From contig CAKZML010000207.1 in assembly GCA_937128475.1 (NCBI GenBank), forward strand, positions 1-36,838: 36,838 bases of DNA. Direction: 5' to 3'. The stretch comes from an uncultured Chromatiales bacterium (GTDB lineage: Bacteria > Pseudomonadota > Gammaproteobacteria > Steroidobacterales > BM003). Below the pieces are notes generated by a model. It worked only from the letters and a program-made list of their open reading frames with translations, made no database searches and had not been told where the DNA came from. This document shows positions 23,289-30,916 of the stretch, one piece after another; position 1 is the first letter of the stretch, and every line of letters starts with the position of its first letter. A program made the translations under genes and the position numbers.

Positions 23289-24544
23289 TTATCGTCAGCC
23301 TTTTACTGGTCTTGCTGGCGCTGCTGGGTGCGCCGTTGTTCGCCATCATTGCCGCCAGCGCCATGTGGGGCTTCGCCAATACCGATGTGGACCTGTCGGT
23401 GATGGGTATCGAGATCTTCGGTCTGGCTGAGGTCCCGATCCTGCTGGCTATACCGCTATTTACCTTTGCCGGTTACCTGATCAGTGAAAGCGGTGCTCCG
23501 CGACGCCTGGTACGAATTTCCAACGCACTGCTAGGCTGGCTGCCCGGCGGGCTTGCGATGATTTCCCTGGCGGCCTGTGCGTTGTTTACCGCGTTCACCG
23601 GCGCCTCGGGTGTCACCATCATCGCGCTGGGAGCGCTTCTCTATCCGGCCCTTAAAGAGGCGGGCTACAAAGAGTCATTTAACCTGGGACTGGTTACCTC
23701 TGCTGGCAGCCTGGGTTTGTTGTTCGCGCCTTCCTTGCCCTTGATTCTGTATGGCGTGGTGGCCGAAGTATCGATCGACAGCTTGTTCCTCGGGGGCATT
23801 CTGCCGGGTACCCTCATGGTGGTGATGTTGGCTGCCTACAGTTTCTGGGTGAACCGTCACAACCGGGCCGAGCCAGGCAAGTTTTCCTGGAAAGAAGTAC
23901 GCGACTCCTTGTGGGAAGCCAAGTGGGAAGTGCCGCTGCCGATTGTCGTACTGGGTGGCATCTACGGTGGTGTGTTCGCCGTTTCCGAAGCGGCTGCAGT
24001 CACCGCATTGTATGTGCTGATCATTGATGTATTGATCATGCGCGAGGTGTCCCTGAAGCAGTTACCCCGGATCATGCAGGAGTCCATGGTACTGGTAGGT
24101 GGCATCCTGATTATTCTTGCGGTCTCCCTGGCATCAACCAATTACATGATTGATTCAGGCGTGCCTGACAAGTTGTTCGCCATGGTGGAATCCATGGTCG
24201 ATACTCCTTTCGGATTCATGGTGGCGCTGCTGATTTTCCTGCTGGTGCTGGGTGCCATCCTGGATATTTTCTCAGCTATCGTGCTGGTAGTGCCGTTAAT
24301 TCTTCCGGTGGCCCAGGGCTTTGGTATCGACCCCGTTCACCTGGGCATTGTTTTCCTGGCTGCCATGCAGTTGGGGTACCTGACTCCACCCGTGGGTCTG
24401 AATCTGTTTATAGCGAGTTTCAGATTCGAGAAATCCATTACCAGTATTTACATGGCCACCTTGCCCTTCCTTCTGATCCTGGCGGTGGCCGTGGTTATTA
24501 TTGCGTTCTGGCCAGAGATGACGCTGTTTTTCTTGCAAGATTAG
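23285..24544 (+). CDS. TRAP transporter large permease subunit (DctM family)
   Basis: The 419-residue transport subunit with about eleven to twelve membrane segments. Family signatures: LLALLGAPLFAIIAASAMWGF at the N-terminus (shown from about residue 9), GWLPGGLAMISLAACALFTAF-type central region with GASGVTIIALGALLYPALKE, SAGSLGLLFAPSLPLILYG, and the C-terminal GYLTPPVGLNLFIASF. It couples substrate import to an ion gradient, probably Na+. ATG 23285 overlaps the DctQ stop by four bases; a longer frame back to 23165 lies wholly inside the DctQ gene and is rejected. The four-gene TRAP set ends here. Confidence 0.94.
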   Translation: MIIVSLLLVLLALLGAPLFAIIAASAMWGFANTDVDLSVMGIEIFGLAEVPILLAIPLFTFAGYLISESGAPRRLVRISNALLGWLPGGLAMISLAACALFTAFTGASGVTIIALGALLYPALKEAGYKESFNLGLVTSAGSLGLLFAPSLPLILYGVVAEVSIDSLFLGGILPGTLMVVMLAAYSFWVNRHNRAEPGKFSWKEVRDSLWEAKWEVPLPIVVLGGIYGGVFAVSEAAAVTALYVLIIDVLIMREVSLKQLPRIMQESMVLVGGILIILAVSLASTNYMIDSGVPDKLFAMVESMVDTPFGFMVALLIFLLVLGAILDIFSAIVLVVPLILPVAQGFGIDPVHLGIVFLAAMQLGYLTPPVGLNLFIASFRFEKSITSIYMATLPFLLILAVAVVIIAFWPEMTLFFLQD

Positions 24545-24589
24545 GGCAGAGTTTGAATTTGGGCTGATTAATCTGGGGATTGTAGATAG

Positions 24590-25687
24590 ATGAACCTTTC
24601 GGGAAAATTATTTGTTGTGGCCCTGGCCATGCTGCTTTTCAGTGGATGTGGGAATACAGCAGCTCGGGTTCCTGAACTGATTCTGCCCAAGGGGTTTTCC
24701 GCCGAGGTTTACGTGGAAAACATTCCCAACGCCCGCTCCATGGTGATGGGAGACAAGGGAACCCTGTTCGTTGCGAGCAAGGGTGAGGGTAAGGTCTACG
24801 CAGTCACGGGTGTGGGTAGCGACAGGCGAACGGTAGTGGTAGTTGCCCGGGGATTGAATATGCCCAATGGCGTGGCATTTCGTGACGGCAGTCTCTATGT
24901 TGCAGCGGTAAGCCAAATTACCCGCTATCCCGGTATTGAGGACTCCCTGGAGTCGCCTCCCGAGCCGGTGATGGTGGCGAATGATTTCCCCACTGATGGC
25001 CATCATGGCTGGCGATACATCGCCTTCGGTCCCGACGGCAAGCTGTATGTACCCATAGGCGCTCCCTGTAATGTCTGTGATGAACCAGGCTACGCGGTCA
25101 TTACACGTATGAATCCGGATGGCAGTGATCGGGAGGTTGTTGCCCGGGGTGTGCGCAATACCGTGGGCTTTACCTGGCACCCGGAAAGCGGGGACTTGTG
25201 GTTCACGGACAACGGTCGTGACTGGATGGGTGACGACATGCCGCCCTGTGAGCTCAACCATGTAACCGGCCCCGACATGCACTTTGGCTTCCCCTATTGT
25301 CACGGTAACGGGATCTCCGACCCGGACTTCGGACCGGGACATGATTGCACTGATTACACGCCCCCGGCCCAGGCCCTGGGTGCTCATGTTGCCCCACTGG
25401 GCGTGAAGTTTTATACCGGCAGTATGTTCCCCGAGGAATATCACATGCAGGCTTTTATCGCCGAGCACGGCTCGTGGAATCGCAGCGAGAAAAGCGGCTA
25501 CCGGGTGAGTATGGTGCGAATGGAAAACGGTAAGCCCGTGGCTTATCAGCCTTTCATCGAAGGTTGGCTAAAAGACGATGCAGTCGCTGGCAGGCCGGTG
25601 GATTTACTTGTGCTAAAGGATGGCTCCATGCTGGTCAGCGATGACCAGGCAGGTAGAATCTGGCGAATTAGTTACACAGCAGATTAG
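24590..25687 (+). CDS. PQQ-type sorbosone/glucose dehydrogenase-like lipoprotein
   Basis: A 365-residue secreted protein with a lipoprotein signal (lipobox LFSGC, Cys20) and a six-bladed beta-propeller of the soluble glucose/sorbosone dehydrogenase family. Visible signatures: LPKGFSAEVYVENIPNARSM, GLNMPNGVAFRDGSLYVA, the HHGWRYIAFGPDGKLYVPIG region whose histidine matches the family's catalytic/PQQ site, WFTDNGRD, EHGSWNRSEKSGYRV and SDDQAGRIWRI. Oxidation of a sugar or aldose-like substrate in the periplasm is expected from the family; the real substrate is unknown. It lies 45 bases after the TRAP permease and may be co-transcribed. Ribosome-binding site GGGGA before ATG 24590. Confidence 0.85.
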   Translation: MNLSGKLFVVALAMLLFSGCGNTAARVPELILPKGFSAEVYVENIPNARSMVMGDKGTLFVASKGEGKVYAVTGVGSDRRTVVVVARGLNMPNGVAFRDGSLYVAAVSQITRYPGIEDSLESPPEPVMVANDFPTDGHHGWRYIAFGPDGKLYVPIGAPCNVCDEPGYAVITRMNPDGSDREVVARGVRNTVGFTWHPESGDLWFTDNGRDWMGDDMPPCELNHVTGPDMHFGFPYCHGNGISDPDFGPGHDCTDYTPPAQALGAHVAPLGVKFYTGSMFPEEYHMQAFIAEHGSWNRSEKSGYRVSMVRMENGKPVAYQPFIEGWLKDDAVAGRPVDLLVLKDGSMLVSDDQAGRIWRISYTAD

Positions 25688-25734
25688 GTTGCAGATACGC
25701 GGGCCGGCAGATTTGGGCCTTGTAGACATTATGG

Positions 25735-27594
25735 ATGACAGGAACTATGCGTAAAAACTCAATTTTGGCCAAGGTCTTTATGGTTTTCTGGAATACCCTG
25801 GATGGGGCCAGAAAAATAATGCATCTGCTGCTGTTGTCGGCGTTTTTCCTGGTCCTGCTGGCTGGCCTGGCACCCAAGGTTTACCACGTGCCTGATGGGG
25901 TGGCCCTGATCCTTGCGCCTGCCGGTGCCCTGGTAGAGCAGATCGAAGGTGATCCGCTGGATCGGGCGTTGGAGGAAGCCACAGGAGGCGGCTCCGTACA
26001 GACCCAGATGCGTGACCTGGTAACTGTGATGAAACGCGCCAAGGATGATTCCCGGATTGAGGCGATGGTCCTGGACCTGGATGGTATGGGCGGCGCCGGA
26101 TTGTCCAAGTTGCAAGAACTGGGGCAGGCCATTGATGACTTCAAGACCAGCGGCAAGCCGGTCCTTGCCATGGCCAGTGCCTACGGCAAAGAAAGTTACT
26201 ACCTTGCGGCGCATGCAGACGATATTTATTTGCATCCCATGGGAATGGTTATTCTCGATGGCTATGCGCGTTATCGGATGTTCTACAAGGATGCCCTGGA
26301 CAAACTTTCCATCGACTGGAATGTCTTCCGTGCCGGCGCCTATAAGTCTTACGCAGAACCTTACATGCGCAATGACATGTCAGATGAAGACCGTGCGTCC
26401 AGTAAAGAGTGGCTGGACGGCCTTTGGGGCTCCTACCGCCAGGGCGTGGTCGATGCACGGGGCATAACCATGGAAGAACTCGATGGTTACGTGAACGATT
26501 ACGTGCCCCGCCTGACTGCCGCTGGTGGAGATACTGCCGTGGTGGCCCTTGAGGGCAAACTGGTAGACAAGCTGATGTCCCGGATCGAGTTTTCCGATCA
26601 CATGAAAGAGATTGTCGGCGTTGATGATGAAGACGAGAGCTTCAAGCAAATTCATTTCCTGGATTACCTGGACGCGCTGAATGGGTCCGAGAAGGGCGGC
26701 CACGGTAAGGATCAGGTTGCCGTCATTGTCGCCAGTGGCAGCATCGTTGGTGGCGAGCAACCCCCTGGCACCATCGGGTCTGATTCAACTTCGCGATTGA
26801 TTCGCCGCGCCGCCGAGGACGAACACGTCAAGGCCGTGGTGTTACGGGTAGACAGTGGCGGCGGTAGCGCCCTGGCCTCGGAATTTATCAGGGAAGAATT
26901 GCTGCGTCTGAAACAGACGGGCAAGCCACTTGTCGTCTCCATGGGTAGCGTGGCCGCCTCGGGTGGCTACTGGATATCCATGTCGGCGGATGAAATCTGG
27001 GCCAGCCCAAATACCATTACCGGATCAATTGGGGTGATCGCCATGTTCCCCTCGTTCCCGCGAGCACTGGCCAGGCTGGGATTGAACGTCGACGGTGTGG
27101 GAACGGCTCCTTTGAGCGGCGATTTCCGTGTTGATCGTCCCTTGTCGGATGATGTGAAGGCGATTGTCCAGGCTATCGTGGACAGTGGTTACCAGGACTT
27201 CATTACCAAGGTCGCTGCGGCAAGGGAGATGGAAGTCAGCGAGGTGGATAGCGTTGGCCAGGGAAGAGTCTGGATAGGCTCCAGGGCTCATGAACTGGGT
27301 CTGGTCGACCAGTTGGGTGGACTCCAGGACGCCGTGGAATCCGCCGCTGCGATGGCCGAGTTGGATGACTATCGGGTTCGCTACATCGAACAGGAACTGG
27401 ATCCCACGGATCAGCTTCTGATCAGCATGCTTAAGGATGCTGGCGTGTTGGGCCGGGCGCAACAGACCACAGCTGCCTGGTCCGCGCTAACCGTTGATGG
27501 CGTGCTGGACAAGCTGAAGTTGGAACTGGACGCCTTGTCGAGATTCAATGACCCCCGCGGCGTGTATATGCACTGCTTCTGCGGGGATCAGTAA
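25735..27594 (+). CDS. sppA: Signal peptide peptidase SppA, 67 kDa type
   Basis: A membrane-bound serine protease that degrades cleaved signal peptides. The 619 residues match E. coli SppA (618). An N-terminal helix (about 31-48) anchors two tandem S49 domains. The catalytic lysine is K204 in GAYKSYAEP of the first domain and the nucleophile is S409 in GSVAASGGYW of the second, the Lys/Ser dyad arrangement of the E. coli enzyme. The closing SRFNDPRGVYMHCFCG is typical of the long form. ATG 25735 is given; ATG 25747, preceded by AGGA, is a reasonable alternative (615 residues). It converges on tdh with 13 bases between stops. Confidence 0.95.
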   Translation: MTGTMRKNSILAKVFMVFWNTLDGARKIMHLLLLSAFFLVLLAGLAPKVYHVPDGVALILAPAGALVEQIEGDPLDRALEEATGGGSVQTQMRDLVTVMKRAKDDSRIEAMVLDLDGMGGAGLSKLQELGQAIDDFKTSGKPVLAMASAYGKESYYLAAHADDIYLHPMGMVILDGYARYRMFYKDALDKLSIDWNVFRAGAYKSYAEPYMRNDMSDEDRASSKEWLDGLWGSYRQGVVDARGITMEELDGYVNDYVPRLTAAGGDTAVVALEGKLVDKLMSRIEFSDHMKEIVGVDDEDESFKQIHFLDYLDALNGSEKGGHGKDQVAVIVASGSIVGGEQPPGTIGSDSTSRLIRRAAEDEHVKAVVLRVDSGGGSALASEFIREELLRLKQTGKPLVVSMGSVAASGGYWISMSADEIWASPNTITGSIGVIAMFPSFPRALARLGLNVDGVGTAPLSGDFRVDRPLSDDVKAIVQAIVDSGYQDFITKVAAAREMEVSEVDSVGQGRVWIGSRAHELGLVDQLGGLQDAVESAAAMAELDDYRVRYIEQELDPTDQLLISMLKDAGVLGRAQQTTAAWSALTVDGVLDKLKLELDALSRFNDPRGVYMHCFCGDQ

Positions 27595-27600
27595 ACGAAC

Positions 27601-27618
27601 GGGCTGCCTAGGCAGCCC
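27601..27618 (-). terminator. 18-bp perfect palindrome over the tdh stop codon, candidate terminator
   Basis: GGGCTGCC-TA-GGCAGCCC (27601-27618) is a perfect palindrome in the convergent sppA/tdh junction. Read on the minus strand it includes the last two Ala codons and the TAG stop of tdh and is followed by GTTCGTTTACTG, a modest U-containing tail. It could terminate tdh transcription and, being symmetrical, form the same hairpin in sppA transcripts. Confidence 0.5.
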
Positions 27619-28636
27619 AGTTCAGAATCACTTTGCCCGACTGGCCGGAATTCATGATGTCGAAGCCCTTCTGGAAATCATCAATACCGAAGTGATGGGT
27701 AATGATGGGTGAGACATCCAGTCCGCTTTGAATCATGCTGGACATCTTGTACCAGGTTTCGAACATTTCCCGGCCATAAACGCCCTTGAGTACCAGGCCC
27801 TTGAAAATAACCTGGTTCCAGTCGATAGAGGTGTCGCCAGGGGGAATGCCAAGCAGCGCTACCTTGCCGCCGTGATGCATGGCGGCAAGCAGATCCCGCA
27901 GAGCCTGGGGATTGCCGGACATTTCCATACCCACGTCGAAACCTTCCTGCATGCCCAGGTCCTGCATCACTTGCTGCAGATTGTCCCGGGTGGCGTTGAC
28001 GGTGGCGGTAGCGCCCATCTTCTTGGCCAGGTCCAGGCGGAAATCATTCACGTCGGTGATGACCACGTGGCGGGCGCCCACGAAGCGTGCGATGGCGACG
28101 GCCATGATGCCGATCGGGCCTGCGCCGGTAATCAGCACATCCTCACCCACCAGGTCGAAGGACAAGGCCGTGTGTGTGGCGTTGCCCAGCGGATCCAGGA
28201 TGGAGGCGATGTCATCGCTGATCGCATCGGAGAGTTTGAATGCGTTGAAAGCGGGGATGCTCAGGTATTCAGCGAAACACCCCGAGCGGTTAACGCCCAC
28301 ACCGGTGGTGTTGCGGCAAAGGTGCCGTTTTCCGGCGCGACAGTTGCGGCAGAAGCCACAGGTAATGTGTCCCTCGCCGGATACCCTGTCACCAGGCTCA
28401 AAGCCCCTGACTTCGCTGCCTATCTCCACGACTTCGCCCACGAATTCATGGCCAACCGTCATGGGGACCGGAATCGTTTTACTGGCCCATTCATCCCAGT
28501 TGTAAATGTGGATGTCGGTGCCGCAAATAGCGGTTTTTTTGACCTTGATGAGAATGTCGTTGTGGCCCACGGGGGGCTTGCTCACATCGTCCATCCAGAT
28601 TCCGGGCTCGGCGTGTTTTTTCACCAGTGCTTTCAC
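27608..28636 (-). CDS. tdh: L-threonine 3-dehydrogenase
   Basis: A zinc-dependent, NAD+-linked medium-chain dehydrogenase that oxidises L-threonine to 2-amino-3-ketobutyrate, the substrate of Kbl. The 342 residues compare with 341 in E. coli. Catalytic-zinc residues are C38, H63 and E64 ([18 protein letters not shown]); structural-zinc cysteines are C93, C96, C99 and C107. The Rossmann signature [13 protein letters not shown] follows. The start is GTG 28636 with AGGA upstream; it begins 23 bases after kbl on the same strand, giving the standard kbl-tdh operon. Confidence 0.97.
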   Translation of the reverse strand: MKALVKKHAEPGIWMDDVSKPPVGHNDILIKVKKTAICGTDIHIYNWDEWASKTIPVPMTVGHEFVGEVVEIGSEVRGFEPGDRVSGEGHITCGFCRNCRAGKRHLCRNTTGVGVNRSGCFAEYLSIPAFNAFKLSDAISDDIASILDPLGNATHTALSFDLVGEDVLITGAGPIGIMAVAIARFVGARHVVITDVNDFRLDLAKKMGATATVNATRDNLQQVMQDLGMQEGFDVGMEMSGNPQALRDLLAAMHHGGKVALLGIPPGDTSIDWNQVIFKGLVLKGVYGREMFETWYKMSSMIQSGLDVSPIITHHFGIDDFQKGFDIMNSGQSGKVILNWAA

Positions 28637-28659
28637 AATATCTATTCCTGATGGGTGTT

Positions 28660-29847
28660 CTAGATGACGCCGAGATTCTTGCCCACGAGGGTGAACGCAG
28701 CGATGGCCTTGTCCAGGTGTTCGCGGGTATGACCGGCGGACATCTGGGTACGAATCCTTGCCTTGCCCTGGGGCACGACCGGGAATGAGAAACCAATAAC
28801 GTAAATACCGTGTTCCAGCAGCTGTTCAGCCATGGCGCTGGCCAGCTTGGCATCACCCAGCATCACCGGAATGATGGGGTGCTCACCGGGAACCAGGTCA
28901 AAGCCTGCTTCTTCCATTGCCTTGCGGAAATAGCGGCTGTTCTCGTGCAAGCGGGTGCGCAGGTCGTCACTGGACTGAAGTAAATCCAGCACCTTGATGG
29001 AGGTGGCAGCGATCACCGGTGCAACGGTGTTTGAGAACAGGTAGGGGCGTGAGCGCTGGCGCAGCCAGTCCACGATTTCCTTCCTGCCGCTGGCATAGCC
29101 GCCGGAGGCGCCGCCCAGGGCTTTGCCCAGGGTGCCGGTTAATACATCGATCCGTCCCACCACGTCACGGTACTCGTGAGAGCCGCGGCCGTTGGCGCCC
29201 ATGAAGCCGGTGGCGTGACAATCGTCTACCATGACCATCGCGCCATGCTTGTCGGCAAGGTCACATATCTGGTCCAGGCTAGCGATGGTGCCATCCATGG
29301 AAAACACGCCGTCAGTGGCGATCAGTTTCGCCCTGGCGCTGCGTGCTTCGATGAGCTTGCTCTCCAGGTCCGCCATGTCGTTATTGGCATAGCGCAAGCG
29401 CTGCGCCTTGGACAGGCGAATGCCGTCGATGATGCTGGCATGGTTCAGGGAATCGCTGATCACCGCGTCCTGTTCGGTCAGGATGGTTTCAAACAAGCCG
29501 CCGTTGGCATCAAAGGCCGAGGGGTAGAGGATGGTGTCCTCGGTGCCCAGGAACTCGGAAATGCGCTGTTCCAGTTCCTTGTGAACGGTCTGGGTGCCGC
29601 AGATGAAGCGTACCGAGGCCATGCCGTAGCCGTACTTGTCCAGCGCCTCGTGGGCTGCCTGGACCAGGGCCGGGTGGTTTGCCAGGCCCAGGTAGTTGTT
29701 GGCGCAGAAATTAATGACCTCCTGGCCATTTTGTACGCCAATGACTGCCTGTTGGGGCGTGGTGATGACCCGTTCTGGTTTGAACAGTCCGGTCTCGCGC
29801 AGGGTCTGCAGTTCCTGCTTCAGGTTGTTCAGAAATTCCGCATCCAT
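28660..29847 (-). CDS. kbl: Glycine C-acetyltransferase (2-amino-3-ketobutyrate CoA ligase)
   Basis: A PLP-dependent alpha-oxoamine synthase that cleaves 2-amino-3-ketobutyrate with CoA to glycine and acetyl-CoA. The 395 residues match E. coli Kbl (398). The PLP lysine is K242 in [10 protein letters not shown]; other signatures are [30 protein letters not shown] and [16 protein letters not shown] 29847 begins [13 protein letters not shown]; its Shine-Dalgarno sequence is weak. It is transcribed divergently from hslR from an extended -10 promoter. Confidence 0.97.
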   Translation of the reverse strand: MDAEFLNNLKQELQTLRETGLFKPERVITTPQQAVIGVQNGQEVINFCANNYLGLANHPALVQAAHEALDKYGYGMASVRFICGTQTVHKELEQRISEFLGTEDTILYPSAFDANGGLFETILTEQDAVISDSLNHASIIDGIRLSKAQRLRYANNDMADLESKLIEARSARAKLIATDGVFSMDGTIASLDQICDLADKHGAMVMVDDCHATGFMGANGRGSHEYRDVVGRIDVLTGTLGKALGGASGGYASGRKEIVDWLRQRSRPYLFSNTVAPVIAATSIKVLDLLQSSDDLRTRLHENSRYFRKAMEEAGFDLVPGEHPIIPVMLGDAKLASAMAEQLLEHGIYVIGFSFPVVPQGKARIRTQMSAGHTREHLDKAIAAFTLVGKNLGVI

Positions 29848-29878
29848 TTTTCTAGATCTTTGTTGGTAAAGGAGGCTG

Positions 29879-29887
29879 ATTATAGCA
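29879..29887 (-). promoter_or_regulatory. Extended -10 promoter of kbl-tdh
   Basis: The minus strand carries TGC-TATAAT (29887 to 29879): a perfect -10 hexamer with the TGn extension, about 32 bases before the kbl ATG. No good -35 hexamer lies 16 to 18 bases upstream, which fits an extended -10 type. No Lrp-like operator was recognised. Confidence 0.6.
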
Positions 29888-29984
29888 GTAGAAAAGGGAT
29901 TTCGTAGGCCTCAGAGATTGCTGCGTCCTGTGAGTGGCTGGGGTAGACTGAATCGGACTAGCAGCGGTCGGATTAACCAACTCG

Positions 29985-30362
29985 ATGGAAGGTTTACGAA
30001 TAGACAAGTGGCTTTGGGCCACACGGTTCTACAAAACCCGCTCCCTGGCGGCAAAGGCCGTATCGGGGGGGCTCGTGCACCTGAACGAGCAACGGGTCAA
30101 ACCGGCGCGAGCCTTGAAAGAAGGCGATTTGTTAAGCGTGGGAAGCCAGCCTGATATCAGGGAAATCCGGGTATTGGGCATGCCCCGAAGACGTGGCCCG
30201 GCGGTTGAGGCAGTCACTTTCTACGAGGAAACCGAGCAAAGCGTCGCTCGAAGAGAGACAAACAAGGAGCAAAGGCAACTGGACCGGTTGTCAGAGCCCA
30301 AGCCCGAGGTTAGACCGGACAAGCGATCCCGTCGCCAACTCAATCAGCTCAGAGGCCGATAA
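29985..30362 (+). CDS. hslR: Ribosome-associated heat-shock protein Hsp15 (S4-like RNA-binding)
   Basis: Rescues stalled 50S subunits carrying nascent peptidyl-tRNA after heat stress. The 125 residues (E. coli 133) start with an S4 RNA-binding domain (about 4-60): RIDKWLWATRFYKTRSLA, then GGLVHLNEQRVKPA. The family C-terminal region contains FYEETEQSVARRE and a basic tail PDKRSRRQLNQL. Start ATG 29985; no strong Shine-Dalgarno and no sigma-32 promoter was recognised. The Nudix gene begins two bases after its stop. Confidence 0.93.
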   Translation: MEGLRIDKWLWATRFYKTRSLAAKAVSGGLVHLNEQRVKPARALKEGDLLSVGSQPDIREIRVLGMPRRRGPAVEAVTFYEETEQSVARRETNKEQRQLDRLSEPKPEVRPDKRSRRQLNQLRGR

Positions 30363-30364
30363 CC

Positions 30365-30790
30365 ATGCCCCGTCCCGTGACTCCGGCCCTGACTGTCGAT
30401 GCGATTATTGCCCTGAGGGATCGTCCCGGTGCGCCTATTGTCCTGATAGAACGCCGCTACGAGCCACTGGGATGGGCGTTGCCGGGTGGCTTTGTGGATC
30501 TGGGTGAAACCGTGGAGCAGGCAGTGGTGCGAGAGGCCCGGGAGGAAACCGGCCTGGATATCGTGCTGGGCCCCATGCTCGGTGTTTATTCGGATCCGCA
30601 ACGGGATTCACGTGGCCACACGGTCAGCGTGGTGTTTACCGGTGCGGCGGCAGGTCAGCCCGTCGCGGCAGATGATGCAAAGGCGGTTGGAATCTACAGC
30701 CTGGATGCGTTGCCGCCATTGGCCTTTGATCACGCCCGGATTCTGGACGATTACCGGCGCTGGCTGGAGCGCTGCAACAATAGCCGCTGA
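30365..30790 (+). CDS. Nudix hydrolase, ADP-ribose pyrophosphatase-like
   Basis: A 141-residue Nudix-fold phosphohydrolase. The Nudix box is intact: GGFVDLGETVEQAVVREAREETGL reads as G-x5-E-x7-REAREETG across about residues 42-64, with the metal-binding glutamates in REAREE. The short N-terminal strand TVDAIIALRDRPGAPIVLIERR and the LGVYSDPQRDSRGHTVSVVF region resemble small ADP-ribose/NADH pyrophosphatases, but substrate cannot be read from sequence. It starts two bases after hslR and is very likely co-transcribed and translationally coupled with it. Confidence 0.88.
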   Translation: MPRPVTPALTVDAIIALRDRPGAPIVLIERRYEPLGWALPGGFVDLGETVEQAVVREAREETGLDIVLGPMLGVYSDPQRDSRGHTVSVVFTGAAAGQPVAADDAKAVGIYSLDALPPLAFDHARILDDYRRWLERCNNSR

Positions 30791-30916
30791 GGATCGTGTT
30801 TCGGCTTGTATTTGGGCCGATTTGCTATCAAGATTTGCCTCCTCGCAATAATTTCACGCTGGATCTGATGCTTTCCTGCCGACCAGTGCATTCAAACGAT
30901 TCTGGAGACTTACCCA

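Noticed and set aside
27728-28651. 307-codon open frame antisense to tdh
   Set aside because: Tdh is unambiguous on the minus strand; the plus-strand translation shows no family signature.
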